64,000 nucleotides of DNA from Erwinia sorbitola (GTDB taxonomy: Bacteria > Pseudomonadota > Gammaproteobacteria > Enterobacterales > Enterobacteriaceae). The notes beneath the pieces were generated by a model, which saw nothing but the letters and a program-made list of their open reading frames with translations, ran no database searches and was not told where the DNA came from. Numbering within the stretch: the stretch's first letter is position 1; the number at the start of each line of letters is the position of its first letter. The position numbers were made by a program, and so were the translations under genes. Shown here piece by piece: positions 17,742-27,446 of the stretch. The stretch covers positions 1,181,501-1,245,500 of the forward strand of contig NZ_CP046509.1 in the NCBI RefSeq assembly GCF_009738185.1, written 5' to 3'.

Positions 17742-18354
17742 CACTGCCTTTTTGCGCCAGTAAAGTAGCAAAACGCAGGGAAATCCGCTGACCGTTTTCA
17801 TCGGTTCTGTGCAGCTGGCCGACATTTTCGTTGTATTTAACGATATGCCATTTGCGGTAATAGTTGCTCAGTTCACCTGACTTAAAGGTGAACGGAAAGT
17901 CCAGCGTACAGGGATAGTCACTGGTGTCCATTGCGGCAACAATCAGATTGTAACCATCGCGTACTGTGCTGGCCTGCATATCTGCTATCAGCTGCGGGAT
18001 AGTTTCTGGTTGTAGAAACATCATCACTACGGTGGATAATACCAGGTCGTAAGCACCGTTAAAACGCAGTGAATTGAGATCCTTTTCGGCAGTGTGGATG
18101 CCGTTAAGCTGTTCCGTTTCAATAATATGGTTAAGTCGTGCCAGGCTGGTCAGGTTTTTATCCCAGGCAGTAACCTCGAAACCTTTGCTGTTTAAATAGA
18201 GCGTGTTACGTCCGCTGCCGCATCCGACGTCCAGCGCACGTCTGCCACTAACAAAAGGCAACGCAGCGACCACTTCGGAGTGGGGAGCGGTGAGTTCATA
18301 CTGCTTGCTAAAGTCTTGTTCCGTTTGTTGAGTCATAATTGTCAGTTCATTCAT
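17731..18354 (-). CDS. tehB: Tellurite resistance methyltransferase TehB
   Basis: 207 residues. The S-adenosylmethionine site ALDVGCGSGRNTLYL is near residue 40, followed by VTAWDKN and the TehB-typical LSTVVMMFLQPETIPQLIADMQ. TehB methylates tellurite to volatile forms. There is no tehA beside it. A second start at 18336 (MTQQ) is possible, and neither has a good ribosome site. Convergent with yfgF, with an 11-base overlap. Confidence 0.9.
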   Translation of the reverse strand: MNELTIMTQQTEQDFSKQYELTAPHSEVVAALPFVSGRRALDVGCGSGRNTLYLNSKGFEVTAWDKNLTSLARLNHIIETEQLNGIHTAEKDLNSLRFNGAYDLVLSTVVMMFLQPETIPQLIADMQASTVRDGYNLIVAAMDTSDYPCTLDFPFTFKSGELSNYYRKWHIVKYNENVGQLHRTDENGQRISLRFATLLAQKGSVKA

Positions 18355-18382
18355 TTTTAGTCGGCCATGCCGTTGGCGGACT

Positions 18383-18420
18383 TAAAAAGGGCACCCCTGC
18401 GTTAAACAGGCAGGGGTGGG
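18383..18420 (-). terminator. Terminator of ppk-ppx
   Basis: On the minus strand, the stem ACCCCTGC / GCAGGGGT is followed by GCCCTTTTT, placed 17 bases after the ppx stop. Confidence 0.75.
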
Positions 18421-18436
18421 TTGATTTCACCAGCGC

Positions 18437-19963
18437 TTAACTCTCTTCCTGAATAGTCAGCTGCCAGCCGGTAACATCTTTCCAGTAAGTCTGTTCACGT
18501 TCCAAATCAAGCTGAACCAGATTGTTCTGGCTGAAGTAATCTTTTGGGAACGTCAGAGTCCAGTTACCGTCATCGGTTTGCAGTTGAAGCTCGCTAGGCT
18601 TGGTAGTCGCCTGACGCTGATTGTTGAGCAACGCGCCCAGACGTAACAGGAAGACCAGCGGCAGAAACTGCTTACGTTTAAACAGCGTGAGACGCGGCAT
18701 ATCCTCTACTTTCACGCCCTTACGATGATAACGTACCAGCGTGGCCAGCAGTGTTTGTTGATCCTGGTTAAAGCCTGGAAGATTGGTATTTTGCAGGATA
18801 TAAGCTGAGTGACGCTGCATGCCGCTATGGTTAATCGTCAGCCCAACTTCATGCAGCATTGCGGCCCACTTCAGCAACGCGCCAAGCTGCGGATTCGCCT
18901 GTCTGGTGTTTTGCTCGCGCCACTGTTCATAAAGTGCTTCGGTAGTTTCCAGTACTCTGCGAGCCTGATCGCTGTCGATGGCATAATGATTCGCCAGACT
19001 CTGTGCGGTACGGCTGCGGATATCCTGGTGACGGAAGCGACCCTCCATTTCATACAGCACGCCTTCACGCAGCGCACCGTCTGACAGACGCAGCTCGCGA
19101 ATGGCAAGCGCATCAAACACACCGCAGAGAATGGCGAGCCCGGGAACAAACACCCCTTTGCGTTCGTCAGAGAGACCGGGCAGGCTAAGAGCATCAAAGG
19201 ATTTGTGCTTGATCACCTCGTCGTAGAGCATTTCGAGGCGCTCAGGGGTGATCAGCTTATCTTTCTCACCCATCGCCTGTAACACCTCACAGGCAGCTTT
19301 GATGGTACCGGACGCACCCAGGGCAAACTGCCAGCCCATCAGACGGTACTGCCACGCCAGAGTTTCCAGTTTTTGAACCGCCGCCAGCCGTGCACGGTTG
19401 AAGTTCTCTTTGCTGATGATGCCGCCAGGGAAATAGAGATTGGCAAAGCTAACGCAGCCCATGCGGCGGCTCTCTACCAGCTTAGGTTCGAAATCTTCAC
19501 CAATGACCAGCTCAGTCGATCCTCCGCCAATATCGATCACCAGCTTACGGCCTTTTTCCGGCTGGGTATGCTCTACGCCCATAAAGATCAGACGAGCTTC
19601 TTCATGGCCGGAGATCACCTCAATCGGGTAAGGGATCACGTCGGCTGCACGCTGAAGGAAATCTTCCGCGTTAACGGCCTGGCGCAGGGTATGTGTGCCA
19701 ACAATAGTGACATTTGCCTGGCTGAAACCCTGCAAACGCTCGGCGAATAGCGCCAGACAGCTTAAACCACGCTGAATGGCTTCTTCGCTCAACACATTGT
19801 TGTTATCCAGGCCGTCAGCCAGATGTACGCGCTGTTTCAGGCGACCGAGCACCTGCATTGCCCCGTCAACTACGCGGGCAATCACCATGTGAAAACTGTT
19901 CGAACCCAGATCGATGGCAGCAAATTCCTGCGGTTTGGGCGTACTTTTATGGGAAATTGGCAT
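18437..19963 (-). CDS. ppx: Exopolyphosphatase
   Basis: 508 residues. Removes terminal phosphate from polyphosphate and also acts on pppGpp. Seen: the actin-like ATPase motif FAAIDLGSNSFHMVIA, VIDIGGGSTELVIG in the second lobe, and the C-terminal HD-like region (MLHEVGLTINHSGMQRHSAY). It starts five bases after the ppk stop, so the two genes are coupled, as in E. coli, and balance polyphosphate making and breaking. Confidence 0.97.
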   Translation of the reverse strand: MPISHKSTPKPQEFAAIDLGSNSFHMVIARVVDGAMQVLGRLKQRVHLADGLDNNNVLSEEAIQRGLSCLALFAERLQGFSQANVTIVGTHTLRQAVNAEDFLQRAADVIPYPIEVISGHEEARLIFMGVEHTQPEKGRKLVIDIGGGSTELVIGEDFEPKLVESRRMGCVSFANLYFPGGIISKENFNRARLAAVQKLETLAWQYRLMGWQFALGASGTIKAACEVLQAMGEKDKLITPERLEMLYDEVIKHKSFDALSLPGLSDERKGVFVPGLAILCGVFDALAIRELRLSDGALREGVLYEMEGRFRHQDIRSRTAQSLANHYAIDSDQARRVLETTEALYEQWREQNTRQANPQLGALLKWAAMLHEVGLTINHSGMQRHSAYILQNTNLPGFNQDQQTLLATLVRYHRKGVKVEDMPRLTLFKRKQFLPLVFLLRLGALLNNQRQATTKPSELQLQTDDGNWTLTFPKDYFSQNNLVQLDLEREQTYWKDVTGWQLTIQEES

Positions 19964-19968
19964 AGTGA

Positions 19969-22029
19969 TTAGTCAGGTTGCTCGAGAGTTTTAATGTAAT
20001 CGTAAATTGCCAGCTGTGCCCGAACCTTGCGGCGATTTCCGCGAGGGACATAACGGTTGCTTAACTCTTTATCGACGAAACGTGCCTTTAGCGTATCACT
20101 TAACAGGATGGCAATAATATCCAGCACACGCTGTTTCAGAATAGGGTCAAGGATAGAGACGGCTACTTCAATACGATAATCGATGTTGCGTGTCATCCAG
20201 TCCGCTGAGGAGAGGAATACTTTTTTATCGCCGCCGTTATCAAAAATATAGACCCGATCGTGCTCCAGATAGCGATCCACAATGCTGATCACACGAATAT
20301 TTTCGCTAATCCCTTCCAGATTTGGGATAAGCGAGCACATTCCACGCACCAGCAGATTAACTTTAACGCCAACGCTGGAGGCGGTGTAAAGCCGGTCAAC
20401 CAGCCCCTTGTCTACCAGATTGTTGATTTTTAACGTAATGCCCGCGCTGATGCCTTTCTGCGCATTGGCGATTTCGGCATCGATCAGCTGATACAGCATT
20501 TTGCGCGAGTTCTGCGGTGACACCATCAGATGTTCAAAGCTAACCGGTCGATAAGGGTTTTCGATAAAGTTAAACACCCGGCGCACTTCATTAGTGATGC
20601 GCGCATCGGCGGTCAGCAGCGAGTAGTCGGTGTAGATACGGGCGGTTTTCTCGTTAAAGTTACCGGTGCCAATATGGGCGTAACGGGCGATTTCACCGTT
20701 TTCCCGGCGCGAAATCAGGAACAGCTTGGCGTGGATCTTCAGCCCCGGGGCAGAGAAAATCACATGCACCCCGGCTTCCGTCAGGCGTTTCGCCCAGTGG
20801 ATATTTGCCTCTTCATCGAAGCGGGCCTGCAATTCCACCACCACGGTCACTTTTTTACCGTTATAAGCAGCATGGATCATCGCATCGATGATGCGCGAAT
20901 TTTTAGCCACGCGGTAAATATTGATTTTTATCGCCAAAACCGACGGATCAAACGATGCCTGGCGTAACAGTTCAAGCACGTGCTCGAAGGTGTGGTATGG
21001 GTAGTAGAGCAGGACGTCACGGTTGCGGATGGCATCAAAACCATTGCGGAAACGATCGAACCAGATATGACGTAGTTGAGGCAGCGGTTTATTCACCAGA
21101 TTGGCTTTACCCACGTTCGGGAAGCTGATGAAGTCTTTAAAATTATGATAGCGGCCGCCGGGCACGATGGAGTCGTAATTGGAGATATTCAGCTTGTTTC
21201 TCAGCAGTTCAACCATCGCATCAGGCATATCGCGCTGATAAACAAACCGAACTGGTTCGGCGTTCAGGCGCTGCTTCAGGCTCGAAGACATCAGCTCCAG
21301 CAGGCTCGATTCCATCTCGGTGACCAGGTCATACTCGGCATCACGCGTCATCTTCATCGAATAGGCATTCAGGGCGTCGAAGTCAAAGAAGCCGCGGAAA
21401 ATTTCGCCCAGGCAATAGCGCAGAATATTATCCAGCAGGATCATTGGTTTTCTGCGGCGCGGGGTTTCAGGCGGCAGATTGACAAAACGCGGAACTTTAT
21501 CGGACGGGATTTCCAGCAGCGCATAGCGAATATCTTCGCCGCGAATGATTTCCACCGCCAGATAGGTGTAGTCATCTTTCAGGAATTCAATCAGATCGGT
21601 GTCATGATTGATCAGAATTGGCGTAATGTGCTGGCGCAGATGATGTTTAAAATAGTGGCGCAGCCAGCTTTGCTGATTAGGAGAGAGCTGGCGTTCGTTA
21701 ATCAGGAAGATCTGATTTCGCGCCATCTCCAGCAGCAGGTCGTTATACAGGCTGTCGAACTCCTGGTCGGCTTTTAATACGCGCGCCTGAATTTTTTTCA
21801 GCAGATGGCGTGGCGTGCTGGGGGAACCCTGTTCCTCTCCAATCAGAATGCGTCGTTTGAGGTCGGCAAAGCGAACTTTGTAAAACTCTTCCAGATTATT
21901 GGAATAAATACCGAGAAAGCGCATACGCTCGATAAGCGGGTTAGTTTTGTCAGCCGCTTCTTGTAAAACGCGTTCATTAAAGGATAACCAGCTTAACTCT
22001 TTCTCTATATACAGCTTTTCCTGACCCAT
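19969..22029 (-). CDS. ppk: Polyphosphate kinase 1
   Basis: 686 residues from the ATG at 22029 (MGQEKLYIEKELSWLSFNERV), which matches the family N-terminus; an in-frame ATG 13 codons upstream is unlikely. Polymerises the gamma-phosphate of ATP into polyphosphate at the inner membrane. The two phospholipase-D-like catalytic histidines are seen in GLKIHAKLFLI and in LEHDRVYIF. Divergent from the phosphate transporter genes, with a 144-base shared control region. Confidence 0.97.
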   Translation of the reverse strand: MGQEKLYIEKELSWLSFNERVLQEAADKTNPLIERMRFLGIYSNNLEEFYKVRFADLKRRILIGEEQGSPSTPRHLLKKIQARVLKADQEFDSLYNDLLLEMARNQIFLINERQLSPNQQSWLRHYFKHHLRQHITPILINHDTDLIEFLKDDYTYLAVEIIRGEDIRYALLEIPSDKVPRFVNLPPETPRRRKPMILLDNILRYCLGEIFRGFFDFDALNAYSMKMTRDAEYDLVTEMESSLLELMSSSLKQRLNAEPVRFVYQRDMPDAMVELLRNKLNISNYDSIVPGGRYHNFKDFISFPNVGKANLVNKPLPQLRHIWFDRFRNGFDAIRNRDVLLYYPYHTFEHVLELLRQASFDPSVLAIKINIYRVAKNSRIIDAMIHAAYNGKKVTVVVELQARFDEEANIHWAKRLTEAGVHVIFSAPGLKIHAKLFLISRRENGEIARYAHIGTGNFNEKTARIYTDYSLLTADARITNEVRRVFNFIENPYRPVSFEHLMVSPQNSRKMLYQLIDAEIANAQKGISAGITLKINNLVDKGLVDRLYTASSVGVKVNLLVRGMCSLIPNLEGISENIRVISIVDRYLEHDRVYIFDNGGDKKVFLSSADWMTRNIDYRIEVAVSILDPILKQRVLDIIAILLSDTLKARFVDKELSNRYVPRGNRRKVRAQLAIYDYIKTLEQPD

Positions 22030-22173
22030 TTTTACCCCGTTCGACCGATTCAGGATGAAGGTATCCATTGTCCTGCAACATTATGGCGAGAGTATGGCAG
22101 CATTGTCCAATGCCCGGTTAATGTTGATTGTCTTATTAATCACATACGGGCAACATAGCGGCTTCGAAGCACA

Positions 22174-24330
22174 ATGGAAATCCACTCTGATATGACTGAC
22201 CGCCCAATCCCTGTTCACGATAACGCCGGGCGCCGCCGCATGATCGACAGGCTGACTCGACGTGTAGTAACGGCGTGCGGGGTGGCGATTCTGCTGGTAA
22301 TGACGCTGCTGTTCTTCTGGTTGATTTGGGTGGTGGTGCCGCTCTTTATCAGTCCCGGAATGCATGCGGGCAATCAGATAAAACTCTGGCAGAGCAGCCC
22401 GGCGATTGCAATGGGTATGGACAGGCAGCAGCGCTGGGGCTGGCGAATTGATCATCAGGGCAGCGGGCGCTTTATGCCGCTCAGTGCTGAACCCCCATCT
22501 GCTGAATTAACGCTGTTACGCGGTGACATACGCGCCAGCGCCAGTGCCGACCATGAAAGCGTGCTGCTGTTGTCAGATAGCGGCGCAATGGTGCTGGTAA
22601 AACCTGATTTTCCTCAAGGGGAAGAGCCGCGCTGGAAATTCCCTCTGGGGGATGTTCCCCTCTCCAGCGGTGAAGAGCACGTTCGCCAGTTCAGCCTGGC
22701 ACAGAGCGCTGATAACCGCTGGCAGGTGGCGCTGGCCACTGCCGACCACATTACCCTGTGGCGGCTGGAAGCACAGCAGCCCGCGCAGAACTCGCGCCTG
22801 AACGTACGCGATGTTGACCATCTGCTGTTATCCCCTGATGGCAGTCTGCTGTTCGCACTTTCCGGCGCTCAACTGCGCGTCTGGCGTATCGGTAACGGTG
22901 AGCCGCAACTGCGTGATTCTCTGATGCTGGCCGAACCTCCTGAAAGCATGATGTTATTAAGCGGCGGCAGTTCATTACTCATCGCTTATGATCATGGTAT
23001 TTCCCAGTGGTTTGATATTGCCAGCAGCAGCGGCCCGCACCTCCGCCAGATTCGTCATTTTAACGGCGCACAGTGGCAACCTCTGATGTTTACTGAGCCT
23101 CATCGCCGCGTATTTGGCACACTCAGCCCGCAGGGGGAGCTGAAGCTGTTTGCCAGTAAGCAGGACGGTGCGATCCTGAGCCGTCAGCTTGGCGCCGGCA
23201 TTGAGCTGGCGCAGTTCTCGCCGGAAGGTGACGGACTGCTGCTGGAGCGTGCCGGAAGCTGGCAGCATTATCGGCTGACTAATCCCTGGCCGGATATCAG
23301 CTGGCGCAATCTGTGGCAGAAAGTCTGGTATGAAAACTACCCGGAACCTGACTATGTCTGGCAGTCAACTTCAGCCAATGACTATTATCAGGGGAAATTT
23401 AGCCTGGTGCCGATGGTGGTGGGTACGCTAAAAGCTGCCGGACTGGCGATGCTGTTTGCCACTCCGCTGGCGCTGGCGGCTGCGATGTACACCGCGTGGT
23501 TTATGACACCTCAGCTGCGCCGCTGGGTTAAACCCTCAATCGAAATGATGGGGGCGCTGCCCAGCGTAGTGATCGGGCTGATTGCCGGTCTGTGGCTGGC
23601 ACCGAAAATAGCCGACAGGCTGCTGGGAGTACTGCTGCTCCCCTTGCTGCTGGCTGGGGTGCTGTTGCTGTGTGGCTGGCTGATGCAAAAACTGCCGCCA
23701 CGCTGGCGTCGATGCTGGTTTGCTGAAGGGCGCGAGGTATTGCTGTTATTACCGCTGTTATTGTTAACCGCTGTTTTTGCCCTCTGGGCGATCCCACTTG
23801 CCGAGCAGGCGCTCTGGGGACAGGGGCTGGCCGCACGTCTCAGCGTTGACTATCAGCAGCGCAATCTGCTGGTGGCGGGAGTGGCGATGGGCTTTGCGCT
23901 GGTACCCCTTATTTTTACTCTCTCCGAAGATGCTATTTTCAGTGTTCCTGCATCGCTGGGACAGGGATCGCTGGCGCTGGGTGCAACACAATGGCAAACC
24001 CTGACGCGCGTTGTGCTGCCGGGAGCTTCATCCGGAATCTTCGCCGCCCTGATGATTGGTTTTGGCCGGGCAATAGGGGAAACCATGATCGTACTGATGG
24101 CCACTGGTAACACTCCGGTCACCGACGGCGGCCTGTTTGAAGGCCTGCGTTCGCTGGCGGCCAACGTGGCGGTTGAAATGCCGGAAGCCGCAGCGGGCAG
24201 TGCCCATTATCGTATTCTGTTCTTATCCGCACTGGTGCTGCTGATATTTACGCTGGTGGTGAATACCGCTGCTGAAGTTGTGCGTCAGCGACTGCGCCAG
24301 CGTTACAGCCAGCAGGAGGTGCAGGGATGA
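22174..24330 (+). CDS. pstC: Phosphate ABC transporter permease, long PstC type
   Basis: 718 residues. One N-terminal membrane helix (CGVAILLVMTLLFFWLIWVVV) is followed by a large soluble region (about 65-365) with beta-propeller-like repeats (LLLSPDGSLLFALSGAQLRVWRI), then the permease domain (about 410-718) with the EAA loop (SLGQGSLALGATQWQTLTRVVLP). This is the long PstC form known from several gammaproteobacteria, about twice the E. coli length. Start at ATG 22174, or at 22192. It overlaps pstA by four bases. No PstS gene is nearby. Confidence 0.85.
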   Translation: MEIHSDMTDRPIPVHDNAGRRRMIDRLTRRVVTACGVAILLVMTLLFFWLIWVVVPLFISPGMHAGNQIKLWQSSPAIAMGMDRQQRWGWRIDHQGSGRFMPLSAEPPSAELTLLRGDIRASASADHESVLLLSDSGAMVLVKPDFPQGEEPRWKFPLGDVPLSSGEEHVRQFSLAQSADNRWQVALATADHITLWRLEAQQPAQNSRLNVRDVDHLLLSPDGSLLFALSGAQLRVWRIGNGEPQLRDSLMLAEPPESMMLLSGGSSLLIAYDHGISQWFDIASSSGPHLRQIRHFNGAQWQPLMFTEPHRRVFGTLSPQGELKLFASKQDGAILSRQLGAGIELAQFSPEGDGLLLERAGSWQHYRLTNPWPDISWRNLWQKVWYENYPEPDYVWQSTSANDYYQGKFSLVPMVVGTLKAAGLAMLFATPLALAAAMYTAWFMTPQLRRWVKPSIEMMGALPSVVIGLIAGLWLAPKIADRLLGVLLLPLLLAGVLLLCGWLMQKLPPRWRRCWFAEGREVLLLLPLLLLTAVFALWAIPLAEQALWGQGLAARLSVDYQQRNLLVAGVAMGFALVPLIFTLSEDAIFSVPASLGQGSLALGATQWQTLTRVVLPGASSGIFAALMIGFGRAIGETMIVLMATGNTPVTDGGLFEGLRSLAANVAVEMPEAAAGSAHYRILFLSALVLLIFTLVVNTAAEVVRQRLRQRYSQQEVQG

Positions 24331-25973
24331 ATGCCGTGAAGAACAATCATCGCTGGCGCTGGCTTACCGGTGGAGCCGTGGCCGTCAGTTTACTGGCTTT
24401 CCTGTTGCTGATTACGCTGCTGGCCTGGCAGGGGCTGCGCTATTTCTGGCCGCAGCCGCTGGAGTTGTTCACGCTGAATACTCCGGACGGCCAGGTACAG
24501 ATACTGGGTGAGGTTACTCAGCAGCAGCAGGTGTCGCGTCAGCAGCTGGTTGACAGCGGGCGGTATAACGCGGCCGAACTGCCTGACAGCGTGACGCGCT
24601 ATCTGATTAAAACCGGTAATCGTGATTTTGATGCCCCTGACTTCCGCTCGGTGCTTGCAAGCGACATTATCTCCAGGGAAAAACCGCCTTATGCCATCGT
24701 GCTGCAACGGCGTAACGGGGGCAATGCCTACGGCTGGTTTGATGGCCTGCGCGAAGATCGCCATCTGTTAACCTCAAAAAATCCCGGCCAGACGTTACAG
24801 CAGCGTTTGCTGCAAACTCGTCAGCGTATTGATGAAGCGGAAAAGCTTCGTCGCAAGAATATGGCAAGACTTAATGCTCAGATGGAGACGCTGGAGCAGC
24901 AGCGCCAGCGCCAGCAAAGCGAGCAGCGCTACACTCCCGAAGCACAGTCTGTCTATCAGTCCGCTCGCGCTGAATTGCAACGCCAGTTTGCCCGTCAGAC
25001 CGCCAGACTGGCAACGCTACAGCGCGAAAGTAACAATACGTCGCTGCTGCTGCGCGATGCCAGCGGTGTACAGCATGAGATCCCGTTGGCTCAAATTATT
25101 GCCGCCTGGCAGCCCAATGCCATGACTACCGGCATGAAGTGGCGCCATTTCGGCAGCCAGCTTTGGCACTTTGTCAGTGATTCTGGCGGCGGCAGCCAGG
25201 GGGAGGGCGGTGTCTTCCCGGCGATCTTCGGTACGGTGTTAATGGTGCTGCTGATGTCTGTAGTTGTTATGCCGCTGGGCGTGATTGCCGCCATCTGGCT
25301 GCATGAATATGCCGGACGCAATCTGTTAACCCGGCTGGTGCGTATTGCGGTGGTCAACCTGGCGGGTGTTCCATCGATTGTGTATGGCGTATTTGGCCTC
25401 GGCTTCTTTGTCTGGCTGATGGGCGGCAGTCTCGATCGCTTGTTCTTCTCTGCTGCGCTGCCAAACCCGACCTTCGGTACCCCCGGTCTGCTCTGGGCTT
25501 CTCTGACCCTGGCACTGCTGACGCTGCCGGTGGTGATCGTAGCCACCGAAGAGGGGCTGTCGCGTATTCCTGGCTCATTGCGCCAGGGAGCGCTGGCCCT
25601 GGGCGCGACGCAGGCGGAGACGCTGTGGCACGTGGTGTTACCGCAGGCGGTACCGGCAATGCTGACCGGGCTTATTCTGGCGGTGGCGCGTGCTGCCGGA
25701 GAAACTGCTCCGCTGATGCTGGTAGGGGTAGTGAAAATGGTGCCGGAGCTGCCGATAGACTCGCTGTTCCCTTATTTACATCTGGATCGTAAATTTATGC
25801 ATCTTGGTTTCCAGATTTACGATCTGGCATTCCAGAGCCCAAATGCCGAAGCCGATCGTCCGCTGGTGTTTGCCACGGCCCTGCTGCTGGTGCTGCTGAT
25901 CCTGGGGTTGAACCTGATGGCGATGTTACTTCGCCATCGTCTGCGCGAGCGCTACCGTGCGCTGATGCATTAA
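24327..25973 (+). CDS. pstA: Phosphate ABC transporter permease, long PstA type
   Basis: 548 residues. After the first membrane helix there is a long periplasmic part with a coiled coil (about 165-240, Gln/Arg-rich), then six C-terminal membrane helices with the EAA loop (SLRQGALALGATQAETLWHVVLP). Pairs with the long PstC. Four-base overlap (ATGA) with the gene before and 14 bases to the ATPase gene show a single operon. Confidence 0.87.
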   Translation: MNAVKNNHRWRWLTGGAVAVSLLAFLLLITLLAWQGLRYFWPQPLELFTLNTPDGQVQILGEVTQQQQVSRQQLVDSGRYNAAELPDSVTRYLIKTGNRDFDAPDFRSVLASDIISREKPPYAIVLQRRNGGNAYGWFDGLREDRHLLTSKNPGQTLQQRLLQTRQRIDEAEKLRRKNMARLNAQMETLEQQRQRQQSEQRYTPEAQSVYQSARAELQRQFARQTARLATLQRESNNTSLLLRDASGVQHEIPLAQIIAAWQPNAMTTGMKWRHFGSQLWHFVSDSGGGSQGEGGVFPAIFGTVLMVLLMSVVVMPLGVIAAIWLHEYAGRNLLTRLVRIAVVNLAGVPSIVYGVFGLGFFVWLMGGSLDRLFFSAALPNPTFGTPGLLWASLTLALLTLPVVIVATEEGLSRIPGSLRQGALALGATQAETLWHVVLPQAVPAMLTGLILAVARAAGETAPLMLVGVVKMVPELPIDSLFPYLHLDRKFMHLGFQIYDLAFQSPNAEADRPLVFATALLLVLLILGLNLMAMLLRHRLRERYRALMH

Positions 25974-25987
25974 CACGGAATTCCGTT

Positions 25988-26764
25988 ATGAATGTGACTT
26001 TTGATGATAACGATACCGCGCTTGAGCTCGACAATCTCTGTTTGTGGTATGGCAATAAACCCGCGCTGAACAATATCAGCCTGCGGGTGCCCAAAAACCG
26101 CATTACCGCATTGATTGGACCATCAGGCTGCGGAAAATCGACCCTGTTACGCTGTTTTAACCGCATGAACGATCTGATAGACGGTTGCCGTATTGAAGGA
26201 GATATCCGTCTGCAACAGCAGTCGATCCTCAGCCCTAATCAGGATCTCTCCGCACTACGCCGGCGCGTTGGCATGGTGTTTCAGCGCCCCAATCCGTTTC
26301 CGAAAACCATATATGACAATGTGGTATATGGGCTGCGGCTGATGGGCGTACGCGACAGGCGAGTGCTGGATGAAGCAGTGGAGCGAGCTTTGCGTGCAGC
26401 GGCGCTGTGGGTCGAGGTGAAAGATAATCTGTGGCAGAACGCCCTGACGCTGTCGAGCGGACAGCAGCAGCGGCTGGTGATAGCCAGAGCAATTGCTATT
26501 GAGCCAGAAATATTGCTGCTTGATGAGCCTACATCGGCGCTGGATCCCATCTCCACGCTGGTGATAGAAGAGCTGATGACGTCATTGAAGCAGCATTTCA
26601 CCCTGATTCTGGTGACGCACAATATGCAGCAGGCAGCGCGCGTCTCTGACTATACCGCGTTTATGCATCAGGGGAGTGTGGTGGAGTTTGGTATGACTGA
26701 TGAGCTGTTTACGGCACCGCGACAGCGTCGTACGGAGGATTACATTACCGGAAGGTATGGTTAA
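25988..26764 (+). CDS. pstB: Phosphate ABC transporter ATPase PstB
   Basis: 258 residues: Walker A GPSGCGKST, PstB-type VGMVFQRPNPFPKTIYDNV, signature LSSGQQQRL, Walker B ILLLDEPTSALDP and the switch His in LVTHNMQQA. Drives the PstC-PstA pair. The operon ends here without phoU or pstS, so a binding protein must come from elsewhere or the pump works in a special role beside polyphosphate synthesis. Confidence 0.93.
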   Translation: MNVTFDDNDTALELDNLCLWYGNKPALNNISLRVPKNRITALIGPSGCGKSTLLRCFNRMNDLIDGCRIEGDIRLQQQSILSPNQDLSALRRRVGMVFQRPNPFPKTIYDNVVYGLRLMGVRDRRVLDEAVERALRAAALWVEVKDNLWQNALTLSSGQQQRLVIARAIAIEPEILLLDEPTSALDPISTLVIEELMTSLKQHFTLILVTHNMQQAARVSDYTAFMHQGSVVEFGMTDELFTAPRQRRTEDYITGRYG

Positions 26765-26777
26765 ACAGAGGATAATC

Positions 26778-26801
26778 GCGGGTCAGGCAGGCCAGACCCG
26801 C
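26778..26801. terminator. Hairpin between convergent pstB and purN
   Basis: GCGGGTC and GACCCGC flank a GC-rich core between two convergent genes. There is no T-run on either side. It may end transcription weakly, and it shares the GGGTCAGGC core of the palindromes after upp. Confidence 0.45.
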
Positions 26802-26807
26802 AAAGTA

Positions 26808-27446
26808 TTAGTCGAATGCATGCCCTTCAGCGGGCAGTCGCTGACCGTCCAGCCAGGCCGCGTTATCACGCATCGTCAGGCGGCCATCAATAAACCAGCC
26901 AGCCACCAGCGGGTAAATAGCATGTTCCTGATGCTGCACCCGCGCGATGACGTCAGCTTCGCTGTCGTCGCTGAAGATCGGCACTTTCGCCTGTAAAATC
27001 ACCGGGCCACCGTCCAGCTCTTCGGTAACAAAATGCACCGAGGTACCGTGCTCATCGTCGCCGTTCTCAATCGCCTGGCGATGCGTATGCAGCCCCGGGT
27101 ATTTCGGTAACAGCGAAGGGTGGATATTCAGCATGCGCCCGGCATAGTGCTGCACAAAAGCCGGGCTGAGGATACGCATATAACCTGCCAGCACCACCAG
27201 ATCGGGGGCGTAAGCATCCATCTCCAGCATCAGCTGACGGTCGAACGCTTCACGGTCGGCAAACTGCGCGGCAGAGAGCGCATGTGCGGGAACGTTGGCA
27301 TCACGTGCGCGCTCCAGCCCTCCGGCCTCGGCTTTATTGCTGAATACGGCAGCGATGCTGCCGTTAATCCGCCCCTGCTGGCAGGCATCCAGGATTGCCT
27401 GTAAATTGCTTCCGTTACCTGAAACCAGCACGACTATGCGCTTCAT
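26808..27446 (-). CDS. purN: Phosphoribosylglycinamide formyltransferase
   Basis: 212 residues. Transfers formyl from 10-formyl-THF to GAR, step 3 of purine synthesis. Seen: VVLVSGNGSNLQAILDA at the N-terminus, the catalytic Asn-His-Asp as LNIHPSLLPKYPGLHTH and HGTSVHFV...DGGPVI. It overlaps purM by four bases and shares its PurR control. Confidence 0.97.
   Translation of the reverse strand: MKRIVVLVSGNGSNLQAILDACQQGRINGSIAAVFSNKAEAGGLERARDANVPAHALSAAQFADREAFDRQLMLEMDAYAPDLVVLAGYMRILSPAFVQHYAGRMLNIHPSLLPKYPGLHTHRQAIENGDDEHGTSVHFVTEELDGGPVILQAKVPIFSDDSEADVIARVQHQEHAIYPLVAGWFIDGRLTMRDNAAWLDGQRLPAEGHAFD

Noticed and set aside
21076..21777. 233-codon open frame antisense to ppk
   Set aside because: Shadow frame of a conserved enzyme; composition unlike real proteins.
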